In this document: positions 26,861 through 36,340 of the stretch, piece by piece
Numbering within the stretch: position 1 is the first letter of the stretch
How the letters are laid out: the number at the start of each line of letters is the position of its first letter
Program-made: the position numbers and the translations under genes
The notes under the pieces: generated by a model
What the model saw: the letters and a program-made list of their open reading frames with translations, nothing else
What the model was told of the DNA's origin: nothing
The model's database searches: none
Source of the DNA: Herbaspirillum sp. WKF16
GTDB lineage: Bacteria > Pseudomonadota > Gammaproteobacteria > Burkholderiales > Burkholderiaceae_D
NCBI RefSeq assembly: GCF_028993615.1
Contig: NZ_CP118632.1
Location: 3,658,001-3,722,000, forward strand
Direction of reading: 5' to 3'
Length of the DNA: 64,000 nt

Positions 26861-27844
26861 ATGTCCAACCAAGCTACTGAGGCGCCTTTAGAAAGCGCCC
26901 CACAGATGGTTCGCCGCGCCGCTTTCCGGATTGCATCCGGCAATGCGCGCGTTGCACAGTTTTTCAGCGTCGCCCACCGTGCATTGACGGTACTCGGCGT
27001 CGCCGCCCTGTTCGTACTGGGCCTGATGTTCTTCAACCCCGACCTGGCCGACCGGCTGATCAGCCTGTCGCCGTTTTCGGATGCAAGCGAGGAAGTCGCC
27101 GCCGACCAGCCCGAGACTCCGCCGCTGGCGCAGTTGATGAGCTCGGCGGTGCCGGTGGCGGCCGTGCCGGTCATCGCCGGAACCGCTGCGGCGGCAGCGA
27201 TCCCCGCGCCCAATCCGCAGATGAGCGCGGAAGAGCGCGAACTGCTGGGCACGCCGCGCCAGCAGAAGCTAGTCACCGAATGGCTGGCCAAGCGCTATCG
27301 CGTGGCCAGCGACGCGGCCGACATGCTGGTGTCCGCCTCCTACCTGACGGCGCGCGACATCAAGCTCGATCCGCTGCTGATCCTGTCGGTGATCGCCATC
27401 GAATCGCGCTTCAACCCGTTCGCGGAAAGCCCGATGGGCGCGCAAGGCCTGATGCAGGTGATGTCCAAGGTGCACCATGACAAATTCCAGGATCTCGGCG
27501 GCATCAAGGCAGCCCTCAATCCGGTGGCCAACATCCGCGTCGGCTCGCAGATCCTGAAGGAATACGTGACGCGCGGCGGTTCGGTCGAAGCCGGCCTGAA
27601 GACCTACGTGGGCGCGGCCGAAATGGCCAACGACGGCGGCTACGGCGTGAAGGTGCTGTCGGAGTACCAGAACCTGAAGCAGGTCGCGATGGGCAAGAAC
27701 GTATCGATCTACACCACCGCTGTCGTCAAGCTGCCGCCGGCCGTGTCGGCCAGCGCCGCACCGCCCAAGCCGGCGGCGGCCAACAACGTCGCTTCGGCGG
27801 CGCCGGCCAAGGCCAAGGCGGAAGAACAACTCGCTGCCTTATGA
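26861..27844 (+). CDS. Membrane-anchored lytic transglycosylase (SLT domain)
   Basis: 327-aa protein with an N-terminal cytoplasmic stretch, one membrane helix (about residues 40-62, LTVLGVAALFVLGLMFF), an Ala/Pro-rich periplasmic linker, and a C-terminal SLT goose-lysozyme-like domain (about 160-290). Catalytic Glu is at about E181 in SVIAIESRFNP, followed by SPMGAQGLMQV. It cleaves peptidoglycan between MurNAc and GlcNAc. The C-terminal tail is Ala/Pro/Lys-rich. ATG 26861 follows AGGAGG with a 4-nt gap, deciding the start. It is unusual for the long structured leader in front of it. Confidence 0.9.
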   Translation: MSNQATEAPLESAPQMVRRAAFRIASGNARVAQFFSVAHRALTVLGVAALFVLGLMFFNPDLADRLISLSPFSDASEEVAADQPETPPLAQLMSSAVPVAAVPVIAGTAAAAAIPAPNPQMSAEERELLGTPRQQKLVTEWLAKRYRVASDAADMLVSASYLTARDIKLDPLLILSVIAIESRFNPFAESPMGAQGLMQVMSKVHHDKFQDLGGIKAALNPVANIRVGSQILKEYVTRGGSVEAGLKTYVGAAEMANDGGYGVKVLSEYQNLKQVAMGKNVSIYTTAVVKLPPAVSASAAPPKPAAANNVASAAPAKAKAEEQLAAL

Positions 27845-27882
27845 GCGTGTTGCGATTGAATATTACCGGTATTCAAAACGCA

Positions 27883-27908
27883 AAAAAGGAGCCTTCGGGC
27901 TCCTTTTT
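27883..27908. terminator. Bidirectional terminator after the transglycosylase gene
   Basis: 11-bp stem AAAAAGGAGCC/GGCTCCTTTTT capped by a TTCG tetraloop, between convergent genes. Confidence 0.92.
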
Positions 27909-27970
27909 CTTTTGGCGCGACGCCTTTGCGGCAACGCCCTCTCCTGCCTGAGCCTGTTTCGAAACAGGCC

Positions 27971-29149
27971 TCAAGCCGGCTTGCGCTTGTCGAAGAACAC
28001 CCTGAGCCGGGCCACCGCCTCCCGCAGGTTTTCCATCGAGGTCGCATACGACAGCCGGATGTAGCGGCGCGCGGTGAAAGGACCGAAGTCCAGTCCCGGC
28101 ACCAGCACCACTCCCGCTTCGTTGAGCATGTCGATGGTGAGCTGGTCGGCGTCGTCGGACAAGGCGCTGCAATCGGCATAGACATAGAAGGCACCGTCCG
28201 GCGTCACCGGCACCGTGAAGCCCAGGCTTTCCAGCGCCGGCACGATGTAGTCGCGGCGGCGCTTGAACTCGGCCTTGCGCTCTTCGTAGATGGCAATCGA
28301 CTCCGGTGCGAAGCAGGCCACGCCCGCATGCTGGGCGATCGAGGAAGCGCAGATGAACAGGTTCTGCGCCAGCTTCTCGATCTGCGGCACCAGCGCCGGC
28401 GGCAGCACCAGCCAGCCAAGGCGCCAGCCGGTCATGTTGAAGTACTTGGAGAAGCTGTTGATCACCACCACGTCTTCGCCCAGCGACAGCGCGGAGAACG
28501 GCGCGCCCTCATACGACAGGCCCTGGTAGATCTCATCGACGATGGTGAAGCCGCGACGCTCGCGCACCTCGCCAACGATCGCCCGCAGCTCCTCGGGCAG
28601 GATGGAAGTGCCGGTCGGATTGGAAGGCGACGCCAGCAACACGCCGCGGGTGGCTTGCCCCCAGTGTTCGCGCACCATCTGCGCGGACAGCTGGAAGCGA
28701 TGCTCGGGGCCGCTGGCGATCAGCCTGGCCTGGCCCTCGAAGGCGGCGACGAAATGGCGGTTGCAGGGATAGCTGGGGTCCGGCATCAGCACTTCCGAGC
28801 CCGGTTCGACCAACGCGGCGCAGGCCAGCAGCAAGGCGGCGGATGCGCCGGCCGTGACCACGATGCGCTCGGCCGCGATATCCAGGCCGTAGACGCTGCG
28901 ATAGTGGTCGGAGATCGCCTGGCGCAACTGCGGCAGGCCGGTCGCCGAGGTGTACTGCATCTTGCCGTCGGCCATGGCGCGGGTGGCCGCCTCGACCACC
29001 GCCGGGGGCGCCGTGAAGTCAGGCTCGCCGATGCCCATATGGATGATATGGCGCCCTTGCTGCTCCAGCACGGCGGCCTTCTTGGCCAGTTCCATGACGT
29101 GGAAGGGAGCGATGTTCTGCAGGCGGGAGGCGAGATCAGTCAGTTGCAT
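27971..29149 (-). CDS. Pyridoxal-phosphate aminotransferase, class I/II
   Basis: 392-aa fold-type I aminotransferase. The PLP lysine is K235 in NSFSKYFNMTGWRLGW; SPSNPTGT, DEIYQGLSYEG and the C-terminal arginine in YIRLSYATS are conserved. Substrate is not certain: similar proteins are annotated as aspartate, alanine/valine or aromatic aminotransferases. It is last in the ribBX-ribH-nusB cluster on the minus strand, 117 nt after nusB, a gene order common in Burkholderiales. Confidence 0.9.
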   Translation of the reverse strand: MQLTDLASRLQNIAPFHVMELAKKAAVLEQQGRHIIHMGIGEPDFTAPPAVVEAATRAMADGKMQYTSATGLPQLRQAISDHYRSVYGLDIAAERIVVTAGASAALLLACAALVEPGSEVLMPDPSYPCNRHFVAAFEGQARLIASGPEHRFQLSAQMVREHWGQATRGVLLASPSNPTGTSILPEELRAIVGEVRERRGFTIVDEIYQGLSYEGAPFSALSLGEDVVVINSFSKYFNMTGWRLGWLVLPPALVPQIEKLAQNLFICASSIAQHAGVACFAPESIAIYEERKAEFKRRRDYIVPALESLGFTVPVTPDGAFYVYADCSALSDDADQLTIDMLNEAGVVLVPGLDFGPFTARRYIRLSYATSMENLREAVARLRVFFDKRKPA

Positions 29150-29266
29150 GGCGAATCCGAAAAAACGGGAAGCAGGCGCAGGGCGCCGCGCCTGCGCAAT
29201 GGCGATGAATCCGGAGATGAATCGCGGACGGCCGCTGGCGGGCCGCCCGGGCGTTCATGCCGCCGG

Positions 29267-29734
29267 TCAGCGGCGGCCGGCCTCGACTTCGGTGGCGCGC
29301 ACCTGGGCGGAGAAGCGGTCCAGCACGCCGTTGACGTACTTGTGTCCGTCGATGCCGCCGAAGGACTTGGTCAGCTCCACCGCTTCGTTGATCACCACCT
29401 TGTAAGGAATCTCGATGTGGTTCTTCAGCTCGTAGGCGCCGATCAGCAGCGCGGCATGTTCCACCGGCGACAGCTCCTTGATGGGGCGGTCGATCAGCGG
29501 CGCCAGGCCCGAGCGCAATTGCTCGGCGTCGCGAATGGCGCCGGTCAGCAGCGTATCGAAATGCTCGGCGTCGGCCTTGTCGAAACCGTGGGCTTCGCGG
29601 ATGTGGGCCTCGATGGCGCCGGTGTCCTCATGGTTGAGCAGCCACTGGTACAAGCCCTGCAACGCGAACTCGCGCGCGCGGTGGCGCGGGGTGCGGTTCT
29701 TGTTCGAATTGGCGTGTTGAGATTTGTTCGACAT
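29267..29734 (-). CDS. nusB: Transcription antitermination factor NusB
   Basis: 155-aa all-helical Nus[18 protein letters not shown] at the N-terminus and [19 protein letters not shown] near the C-terminus are the family signatures. With NusE (S10) it binds boxA RNA in rRNA operons and prevents premature termination. It lies 96 nt after ribH; the ribH-nusB order is widely conserved in bacteria. Confidence 0.96.
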   Translation of the reverse strand: MSNKSQHANSNKNRTPRHRAREFALQGLYQWLLNHEDTGAIEAHIREAHGFDKADAEHFDTLLTGAIRDAEQLRSGLAPLIDRPIKELSPVEHAALLIGAYELKNHIEIPYKVVINEAVELTKSFGGIDGHKYVNGVLDRFSAQVRATEVEAGRR

Positions 29735-29830
29735 GATGAATGCGGCCTGAGCCTGAAACTTTACGAAAGTAGAAACCGGAAGGAGCAGCGTCGCCGCGCC
29801 CGGCGCACAGGCCGGGCGCGGCAGGCGCGC

Positions 29831-30316
29831 TTACTCTTCCTCTGTGGTCTGGGCCAGCTCTTCCAGCACGATGGACAGATTGGCCATCTCGACGGCGACG
29901 CGCGCGGCGTCGGCGCCCTTCTCGGCCATGCGGACTTCCGCCTGCTCGTCGTTCTCGGTGGTCAGCACGGCGTTGGCGATGGGCAAGCCGAAATCCAGGC
30001 CGATGCGGGTGATGCCGGCGCCGGACTCGTTGGAGACCAGCTCGAAATGATAGGTCTCGCCGCGGATCACCGCGCCCAGCGCGATCAGGGCGTCGAACTG
30101 TTCGGTCTCGGCCATCTTCTGCAGCGCCAGCGGGATTTCCAGCGCGCCCGGCACGGTCACGTGCAGGATGTCCTCGTCGGCGACGCCCAGGTGCTTCAAC
30201 TCCGCCAGGCACGCGGCCAGCAGGCCGTGGCAGACGTCTTCATTGAAGCGCGCCTGCACGATACCGATGCGCAAGCTTTCGCCATTCAAATCCGCTTCAA
30301 ATGTTCCAATGGTCAT
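29831..30316 (-). CDS. ribH: 6,7-dimethyl-8-ribityllumazine synthase
   Basis: 161-aa lumazine synthase, penultimate enzyme of riboflavin synthesis, joining 5-amino-6-ribitylaminouracil and 3,4-dihydroxy-2-butanone 4-phosphate. Motifs: [31 protein letters not shown], and the catalytic histidine in [14 protein letters not shown]. The C-terminus is acidic ([10 protein letters not shown]). It follows the ribBX gene, which supplies one of its two substrates, by 58 nt. Confidence 0.96.
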   Translation of the reverse strand: MTIGTFEADLNGESLRIGIVQARFNEDVCHGLLAACLAELKHLGVADEDILHVTVPGALEIPLALQKMAETEQFDALIALGAVIRGETYHFELVSNESGAGITRIGLDFGLPIANAVLTTENDEQAEVRMAEKGADAARVAVEMANLSIVLEELAQTTEEE

Positions 30317-30374
30317 GGCTTTTCCTTATTGATGATTGACTTGCGTGGTTGCTGATCGGATTGCGTACAGACGC

Positions 30375-31496
30375 TCAATCGACGTTGCGCGCCTGGTAGC
30401 CCGTGACTTCGAGCTTGAAGCCTGCCATCGAAGGCATCTTGCGCGGGCTGGCCAGCAGCTTCATCTTGCATACGCCGAGATCCTTCAGGATCTGGGCGCC
30501 GATACCGTAGGTGCGCAGGTCCATGCGGTCGGCGCGCGCGGGCTTGCCTGCGGCCGGGGTGCCGACCTTGTTCAGGGCGCCGAACTGGTCGAACATCTGC
30601 TGCGCGGACTCCTCGCAGTTGAGCAGCACGATCACGCCGGAGGGCGCCGCCTGCACCGCCTTCATGGCAGCGGCCAGGTTCCACGAGTGGGTGGTGACTT
30701 CGGATTCCAGCAGGTCCAGGATCGACACCGGCTGATGCACCCGCACCAGGGTTTCCTGGCCGGGCTGGATGTCGCCGCGCACCAGCGCCAGGTGGGCGCC
30801 GCCGGACGGCGTGTCGCGATAGGCGACCGCCTTGAACGTACCGTGCACAGTCTGCATCTCGCGCTCGGCGACGCGCTCGATGATGCTTTCGTTGCGGCTG
30901 CGGTAATGGATCAGGTCGGCGATGGTGCCGATCTTCAGGCTGTGCTTCTCGGCGAACTCCATCAGGTCCGGCAGGCGCGCCATGGTGCCGTCTTCCTTCA
31001 GGATCTCGCAGATCACGGCTGCCGGCGTCAGGCCGGCCATGGCGGTCAGGTCGCAGCCGGCCTCGGTATGGCCGGCGCGCATCAGCACGCCGCCCTTTTG
31101 CGCGCGCAGCGGGAAGATGTGGCCGGGATTGACCAGGTCCGACGGCTTGGCGCCCTTGGAGGCGGCCACCTGGATGGTGCGCGCGCGGTCGGCGGCGGAG
31201 ATGCCGGTGGTCACGCCTTCGGCGGCTTCGATGGACACGGTGAAGTTGGTGCCGAACGCGGTGCCGTTGCGGCTGGCCATCATCGGCAGGTCGAGCTGGT
31301 CGCAGTGTTCTTCGGTGAGCGTGAGGCACACCAGGCCGCGCGCATGCGTAACCATGAAATTGATCGCCTCGGGCGTGACGAAGTCGGTGGCGAGGACCAG
31401 GTCGCCCTCGTTTTCGCGGTCTTCCTCGTCGACCAGGATCACCATGCGTCCGGCACGGAGTTCGGCGACGATTTCTTCTGTTGTTGCGAGTGGCAT
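30375..31496 (-). CDS. ribB: 3,4-dihydroxy-2-butanone 4-phosphate synthase fused to a degenerate GTP cyclohydrolase II domain (RibBX type)
   Basis: 373-aa two-domain protein. The N-terminal DHBP synthase domain is intact (VDEEDRENEGDLV, FGTNFTVSIEA, RAGHTEAGCDL) and converts ribulose-5-phosphate to 3,4-dihydroxy-2-butanone 4-phosphate and formate. The C-terminal domain aligns with GTP cyclohydrolase II but lacks its three zinc cysteines: where RibA has a Cys then CDC, this reads VHQPVSILDLLESEVTTHSW. It is probably inactive as a cyclohydrolase, as in the RibBX proteins described in other proteobacteria. Start 31496 (MPLATTEE) is favoured; ATG 31514 is possible. No FMN riboswitch fits the 84-nt gap to dusA. 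Confidence 0.9.
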   Translation of the reverse strand: MPLATTEEIVAELRAGRMVILVDEEDRENEGDLVLATDFVTPEAINFMVTHARGLVCLTLTEEHCDQLDLPMMASRNGTAFGTNFTVSIEAAEGVTTGISAADRARTIQVAASKGAKPSDLVNPGHIFPLRAQKGGVLMRAGHTEAGCDLTAMAGLTPAAVICEILKEDGTMARLPDLMEFAEKHSLKIGTIADLIHYRSRNESIIERVAEREMQTVHGTFKAVAYRDTPSGGAHLALVRGDIQPGQETLVRVHQPVSILDLLESEVTTHSWNLAAAMKAVQAAPSGVIVLLNCEESAQQMFDQFGALNKVGTPAAGKPARADRMDLRTYGIGAQILKDLGVCKMKLLASPRKMPSMAGFKLEVTGYQARNVD

Positions 31497-31580
31497 ACGA
31501 TTTTCTTTTCCCATTTGGAACCCGCTATTTTAAAGGATTGCGGGGGTCGCCACCCGGCCTGTGGCGCGCTTTGCCGCGAT

Positions 31581-32600
31581 TTATTGATGCAAGGCAGCCT
31601 GGGTGCGCGCCAGCGCCTCCTGCAGCAGGGCAGGATCGCCGCCGGCCAGCTTTTTCGAATCCGACAAGGTCTGGCGGAAGGCGCGCGCGCCCGGCACGCC
31701 GGCCAGGAGACCCAGCATGTGGCGCGTGATGCTGTTGAGGCGCAGGCCGGGGCCGGCGCCATTGCCGCCATGCAATTCCAGCTGGCGCCGGATATACGGC
31801 AGCATGGCGGCGATCACCTCTTCGCGGCTGGGGTGGCGGGCGCCCTCCAGGTCGCCGTAATAGCGGGCGTCGAAGCCTGCCATCAGGTAGGGATTGTGAT
31901 ACGCCTCGCGCCCCAGCATCACGCCGTCCACGTGCCGCAGGTGCTCATCGATCTCGGCCACGGTCTTGATGCCGCCGTTGATCAGGATTTCCAGCTGCGG
32001 GAAATCTTTCTTGAGCCGGTAGGCGTAGTCATACTTGAGCGGCGGGATCTCGCGGTTTTCCTTCGGGCTCAGGCCCTTGAGGATGGCATTGCGCGCGTGC
32101 ACGATGAAGGTGCTGCAGCCGGCATCGGCAATCTTGCCGACGAAATCGCGCACGAAATCGTAGGATTGGACGTCGTCGATGCCGATGCGGTGCTTGACGG
32201 TAACGTCGATCGACACCGCGTCGCGCATGGCCTTGACGCAATCGGCGACCAGCTCAGGCTCACCCATCAGGCAGGCGCCGAAGGCGCCCTTCTGCACGCG
32301 CTCGGAGGGGCAGCCGCAATTCAGGTTGATCTCGTCATAACCCCACTGCTCGCCCAGCTTCGCGCCGTGTGCCAGGTCGGACGGCTCGCTGCCGCCCAAC
32401 TGCAGCGCAACCGGATGTTCTTCCTCGTTGAAATCGAGATGGCGCGGCACATCGCCGTGCAGCAGCGCGCCGGTGGTCACCATCTCGGTGTAGAGCCAGG
32501 TGTGGCGCGTGATCTGGCGATGGAAGACGCGGCAGTGCCGATCGGTCCAATCCATCATGGGCGCAACGCTCAAGGTGCGCGGAGGCAAGGGTTTCTTCAT
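31581..32600 (-). CDS. dusA: tRNA-dihydrouridine(20/20a) synthase
   Basis: 339-aa FMN-dependent enzyme reducing uridines 20/20a in the tRNA D-loop. The N-terminal TIM barrel has VAPMMDWTDRH, NLNCGCPSERVQKGAFGACL with the catalytic cysteine in the last part, and VKHRIGIDD. INGGIKTVAEIDEHL and GVMLGREAYHNPYL bind FMN. The helical C-terminal domain follows. These motifs are typical of DusA rather than DusB or DusC. Its leader may be regulated (see 32758-32785). Confidence 0.95.
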   Translation of the reverse strand: MKKPLPPRTLSVAPMMDWTDRHCRVFHRQITRHTWLYTEMVTTGALLHGDVPRHLDFNEEEHPVALQLGGSEPSDLAHGAKLGEQWGYDEINLNCGCPSERVQKGAFGACLMGEPELVADCVKAMRDAVSIDVTVKHRIGIDDVQSYDFVRDFVGKIADAGCSTFIVHARNAILKGLSPKENREIPPLKYDYAYRLKKDFPQLEILINGGIKTVAEIDEHLRHVDGVMLGREAYHNPYLMAGFDARYYGDLEGARHPSREEVIAAMLPYIRRQLELHGGNGAGPGLRLNSITRHMLGLLAGVPGARAFRQTLSDSKKLAGGDPALLQEALARTQAALHQ

Positions 32601-32757
32601 TTGCTGGAGAAATCGTCAATTCGTAAATCGTTTGCGCCGATGCCAGCTTCGAGGAGAAGGCTGGCGACGCGTTGCACCGTCTTCAGGCAGTGTCGGCCAT
32701 GCGCGGGCGCATCGCAAGAATCCCGCGCCGTCGCCCGCAATCCCGCCGCAAATAGAA

Positions 32758-32785
32758 AGCCCGCAAGGCTTTCGCGTTGCGGGCT
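32758..32785 (-). terminator. Terminator-like hairpin in the dusA leader
   Basis: 9-bp stem AGCCCGCAA/TTGCGGGCT with a 10-nt loop, followed on the minus strand by TTTCTATTT. It lies about 30 nt inside a transcript starting from the TATAAA box and 158 nt before dusA, so it could attenuate dusA or end a short RNA. Confidence 0.4.
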
Positions 32786-32817
32786 GGTGTCCCCTCTATC
32801 CTCTTTGAGATAGGATT

Positions 32818-32823
32818 TTTATA
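32818..32823 (-). promoter_or_regulatory. Candidate -10 box for dusA
   Basis: TATAAA on the minus strand, with TTGTGG 19 nt upstream as a possible -35. The transcript would start near 32811. Confidence 0.35.
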
Positions 32824-33009
32824 CAGCGGACACGATTCTGCACCACAATCCGGCAGGCGTCATTTCGCAATGCACAAAAAAAGGGCTCGCCGGAGATTCG
32901 TCGAGAAATCTCCCCCGCCTTACTACCGCCTCCCGGGAATCCGGCGCCGCCCCCGGCGCGGCTCATCAACGGGAAACCCGCCCTCCGTCGAGGCCTCAGG
33001 CGATTCGAC

Positions 33010-33042
33010 AAAAAAAAAGCCCACAACCGTAGTTGCGGGCTT
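33010..33042 (-). terminator. Terminator downstream of typA
   Basis: Stem 33019-33027 with 33032-33040 (one G-U pair on the minus strand), CGTA loop, followed by nine T on the minus strand. It lies about 165 nt after the typA stop and would end the rimP-to-typA transcript. Confidence 0.82.
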
Positions 33043-33118
33043 GAATCCAATTCTTTAGGAGGAAATTGGAGGAGACAGGTGTAACTATATGGCAGCGCAT
33101 CATAGCTGTCTGCTTTAT

Positions 33119-33158
33119 TGTGCTGATATCTGATATTCACAAGGAAGATATCAGCACA
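33119..33158. repeat. 12-bp perfect inverted repeat downstream of typA
   Basis: TGTGCTGATATC at 33119-33130 is perfectly inverted at 33147-33158, separated by 16 nt. It lies in an AT-rich patch between the typA stop and its terminator and has no T-run of its own. Confidence 0.75.
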
Positions 33159-33206
33159 GGCAAACGCCCATCTCCACGGCGGCCCGGCGGGGCCGCCCTT
33201 CCCGCA

Positions 33207-35048
33207 TCAAACGGATTCTTCGCGCGATGCCTTCTTGCGCTCATGTTCCTTCAGGTGGCGCTTGCGCAGGCGAATGCTCTTCGGCGTCACTTCCACCAGC
33301 TCATCGTCCTCGATGAATTCCACGGCGTATTCCAGGTTCAGCTCGATCGGCGGCACCAGGCGCACGGCTTCGTCGGTACCGGAAGCGCGCACGTTGGTCA
33401 GCTGCTTGCCCTTGATCGGGTTGACCACCAGGTCGTTGTCGCGCGAGTGGATGCCGATGATCATGCCTTCATAGACCGGATCGTTGTGGCTGACGAACAT
33501 GCGGCCGCGGTCTTGCAGCTTCCACAGCGCGTAGGCCACGGCGGCGCCGTCGTCCTGGGAGATCAGCACGCCGTTGCGACGGCCGGCCAGTTCGCCCTTG
33601 GTGGTATCGACGGCCTTGTAGTCGTCGAACACGTGGCTCATCAGGCCGGTGCCGCGGGTCAGGGTCATGAATTCGCCCTGGAAGCCGATCAGGCCACGCG
33701 CCGGGATGTGGTACTCCAGGCGCACGCGGCCCTTGCCGTCCGGTTCCATGTTCTGCAGGTCGCCGCGGCGGCGGCCCAGCTCTTCCATCACGCCGCCCTG
33801 GTGGGTTTCTTCGACGTCGACGGTCAGGTTTTCGTACGGCTCTTCGCGCACGCCGTCAACCATGCGGAACACCACGCGCGGACGCGAGACGGCCAGCTCG
33901 AAACCTTCGCGGCGCATGTTCTCGATCAGGATGGTCAGGTGCAGTTCGCCGCGGCCCGACACTTCGTAGGTCGAGTCGTCGTTCTCGGCCTGGACCACGC
34001 GCAGCGCCATGTTGGACTTCAGTTCCTTTTCCAGGCGGTCGCGGATCTGGCGGGTGGTGACAAACTTGCCTTCGCGGCCGGCCAGCGGCGAGGTGTTGAC
34101 CATGAAGTTCATGGTCAGGGTCGGTTCGTCGACCTTCAGCATCGGCAGGCCGTTGGGGGCGTCAGGCGCGCAAATGGTGGAGCCGATGCCGATTTCCTCG
34201 ATGCCGTTGATCAGCACGATGTCGCCGGCCAGCGCTTCATCGACCAGCACGCGCTCCAGGCCCTTGAAGGTCAGCACCTGGTTGATGCGGGCCTTGGTCG
34301 GCTTGTCTTCGGGACCGTTCATCCACACCACGTCCTGACCGCCCTTGACGCGGCCGGCCAGGATGCGGCCGACGCCGATCTTGCCGACGTAGGACGAGTA
34401 TTCCAGCGAGGTGATCTGCAGTTGCAGCGGTGCATTCGGGTCATCTTCACGCGCCGGCACGTACTTCAGGATGGCGTCGAACAGCGGCTCCATGGAGCCG
34501 TCGCGCACGTCCGGGGTCAGGCCGGCATAGCCGTTCAGGCCGGAGGCATAGACCACCGGGAAGTCCAGCTGCTCTTCGGTGGCGCCCAGCTTGTCGAACA
34601 GTTCGAAGGTGGCGTTGATGGCCCACTCGGGACGCGCGCCGGGACGGTCGATCTTGTTGAGCACGACGATGGGCTTCAAGCCCAGGGCCAGCGCCTTGCG
34701 GGTCACGAAGCGGGTCTGCGGCATCGGACCTTCCTGCGCATCGACCAGCAGCAGCACGCTGTCGACCATCGACAGCACGCGCTCGACCTCACCGCCGAAG
34801 TCGGCGTGGCCCGGGGTGTCGACGATGTTGATGTGGGTTCCCTTGTACTCGACCGCGCAGTTCTTCGACAGGATGGTGATGCCGCGTTCCTTTTCGATGT
34901 CGTTCGAGTCCATCACGCGGTTATCGACCTGCTGGTTGTCGCGGAAGGTGCCGGACTGGCGCAGCAGCTGGTCGACCAGGGTGGTTTTGCCGTGGTCGAC
35001 GTGAGCGATGATGGCGATGTTGCGAATTGCGCGGATATTGTTTGACAT
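33207..35048 (-). CDS. typA: Ribosome-associated GTPase TypA/BipA
   Basis: 613-aa translational GTPase that binds 70S ribosomes and aids 50S assembly and stress growth. G-domain motifs: [17 protein letters not shown] (G1), [10 protein letters not shown] (G2), DTPGHADFG (G3), NKIDRPGA (G4). EF-G-like domains II, III and V and the BipA-specific C-terminal domain ([33 protein letters not shown]) follow. ATG 35048 ([10 protein letters not shown]) gives normal length; the longer frame adds 53 unrelated residues. It lies 163 nt downstream of truB on the same strand. Confidence 0.97.
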   Translation of the reverse strand: MSNNIRAIRNIAIIAHVDHGKTTLVDQLLRQSGTFRDNQQVDNRVMDSNDIEKERGITILSKNCAVEYKGTHINIVDTPGHADFGGEVERVLSMVDSVLLLVDAQEGPMPQTRFVTRKALALGLKPIVVLNKIDRPGARPEWAINATFELFDKLGATEEQLDFPVVYASGLNGYAGLTPDVRDGSMEPLFDAILKYVPAREDDPNAPLQLQITSLEYSSYVGKIGVGRILAGRVKGGQDVVWMNGPEDKPTKARINQVLTFKGLERVLVDEALAGDIVLINGIEEIGIGSTICAPDAPNGLPMLKVDEPTLTMNFMVNTSPLAGREGKFVTTRQIRDRLEKELKSNMALRVVQAENDDSTYEVSGRGELHLTILIENMRREGFELAVSRPRVVFRMVDGVREEPYENLTVDVEETHQGGVMEELGRRRGDLQNMEPDGKGRVRLEYHIPARGLIGFQGEFMTLTRGTGLMSHVFDDYKAVDTTKGELAGRRNGVLISQDDGAAVAYALWKLQDRGRMFVSHNDPVYEGMIIGIHSRDNDLVVNPIKGKQLTNVRASGTDEAVRLVPPIELNLEYAVEFIEDDELVEVTPKSIRLRKRHLKEHERKKASREESV

Positions 35049-35211
35049 GGTGAATGTGGGTTGGAATACCGATTCTCGGAAGGCGCGCATTATAACATGT
35101 TGCGACGCATGAAATTTGAAAAGACCTGTCTTTTCAACGGCTTGCCGCCGCTTTGGCGCGAACCCCGAAAGGCGCGCCGGGAGCCGTTCTTCGGCCCCCT
35201 CGTTCAATCTT

Positions 35212-36216
35212 TCAGGCTGTGGAAATCAGCCGTTCTGGCGCCAATATGGCGTATTCCTGCAACAGCCCGGTCCCCAGCAGGGCGCCGTCCGATTGCCGAT
35301 AGACGCGCACGCGCCCCAATTGCTCCGGCGCGGCCACGCCCTCCTTGGCCAACGGCAGGCGCTGGCCATGCAGGAAGCGGCGCGCCAGCTCGTCGGGCAA
35401 CTGCACCGCCGGGAAACTGCGCAGCAAGGCATCCACCGGCAACAGCGCGGCCTGGCGACGCTCGGTCTCGCCGAGCGCGTCGAACTGTTCCAACGTCAGC
35501 GCGCCCTGCAGCGCCAGCGGGCCGACCTCGGTACGGCGCAAGGCGTTCAGGTGAGCGCCGCATCCCAGCGCCTCGCCGATATCCTCTCCCAGCACGCGGA
35601 TGTAGGTGCCCTTGCTGCAAGTGACGCGGATGGCCAGCATCGGCGCCTGGTAGTCCAGCATCTCCAGCTTGTGGATGACGACGTCGCGGGCCTCGCGCTC
35701 CAGCGTGATGCCCGCGCGGGCATATTCGTACAGCGGCTTGCCGTCGCGCTTGAGCGCGGAATGCATGGGCGGCACCTGGCTGATCGGACCGCGAAAACGC
35801 GCCAGCGCGGCTTCGATCTGCGCGACGTCGACCGCCACCGGGCGCTCGGCGATGACCTGGCCTTCGGTGTCGCCGGTGTCGGTCTTCAGGCCCAGGTGCA
35901 CCACCGCCTCATAGGTCTTGTCGGCTTCCAGCAGGTCTTGCGAAAACTTGGTGGCCTCGCCGAAGCACAGCGGCAGCAGGCCGGTGGCGAACGGATCCAG
36001 GGTGCCGGTGTGGCCTGCCTTGGGCGCGTTGAGCATGCGCTTGGCGCGGATCAGCGCGTCGTTGGAGGACAGGCCGACCGGCTTGTCCAGCAGCAGCACG
36101 CCATGCACCGGCAGCCGCGGCGGCCGGGGCGCGCGCAGCGCCTGGGCGCGCTTGACGCGCTTCTCGTCGATTGCCTGGAGGGGGGACGCCGCGTCCCCCG
36201 GGGTGTTGTCAGCCAT
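35212..36216 (-). CDS. truB: tRNA pseudouridine(55) synthase
   Basis: 334-aa enzyme making the near-universal pseudouridine 55 in the T-loop of tRNA. The catalytic Asp lies in [18 protein letters not shown], with [15 protein letters not shown] before it and [16 protein letters not shown] after. The C-terminal PUA-like portion ([10 protein letters not shown] onward) is present. ATG 36216 (MADNTPGD) has AAGG 5 nt upstream; ATG 36240 is the longer option. It has an N-terminal extension of about 35 residues before the core. A GC-rich hairpin (36226-36253) sits just before the ribosome site. Confidence 0.95.
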   Translation of the reverse strand: MADNTPGDAASPLQAIDEKRVKRAQALRAPRPPRLPVHGVLLLDKPVGLSSNDALIRAKRMLNAPKAGHTGTLDPFATGLLPLCFGEATKFSQDLLEADKTYEAVVHLGLKTDTGDTEGQVIAERPVAVDVAQIEAALARFRGPISQVPPMHSALKRDGKPLYEYARAGITLEREARDVVIHKLEMLDYQAPMLAIRVTCSKGTYIRVLGEDIGEALGCGAHLNALRRTEVGPLALQGALTLEQFDALGETERRQAALLPVDALLRSFPAVQLPDELARRFLHGQRLPLAKEGVAAPEQLGRVRVYRQSDGALLGTGLLQEYAILAPERLISTA

Positions 36217-36225
36217 GAATGCCTT

Positions 36226-36253
36226 GCCGGCTGCGCGCACTGCGCGAGCCGGC
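36226..36253 (-). other. GC-rich hairpin just upstream of truB
   Basis: GCCGGCT/AGCCGGC (36226-36232 with 36247-36253) continues inward as GCGC/GCGC with one bulge. It lies immediately 5' of the truB ribosome-binding site in the rbfA-truB spacer and could limit initiation or protect a processed end. Confidence 0.5.
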
Positions 36254-36340
36254 GGGATAGTTCGTCAATGAAGTCGCGGCGTCGGAGTGCCGCATTCTCG
36301 CTGTCGCGCCCGGCACCTGCGTCGCGCCGGCCACGCCGGT

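Larger units (their letters stand above)
32601..33206 (-). other. 606-nt non-coding region between typA and dusA
   Basis: No gene recognised and no tRNA found. On the minus strand it holds, in order: an 8-bp GC stem just after typA (33178-33185/33190-33197), a 12-bp inverted repeat (33119-33130/33147-33158), a terminator (33010-33042), a TATAAA box (32818-32823), and a terminator-like hairpin (32758-32785). The dusA leader is about 200 nt if the TATAAA box is its promoter. Confidence 0.5.

Noticed and set aside
27926..30355. Plus-strand frame of about 809 codons opposite the aminotransferase, nusB and ribH genes
   Set aside because: Antisense shadow covering three intact genes.
31497..31580. 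FMN riboswitch before ribB
   Set aside because: The gap to dusA is only 84 nt (66 nt if ATG 31514 is the start) and has no conserved RFN-element sequence.
32860..33110. tRNA gene in the typA-dusA gap
   Set aside because: Pieces such as TTGAATCC look like a T-loop, but no acceptor stem, anticodon arm or D-arm can be formed.
33178..33197. Terminator directly after typA
   Set aside because: The 8-bp GC stem has no T-run; the hairpin with nine T at 33010-33042 is the better terminator.
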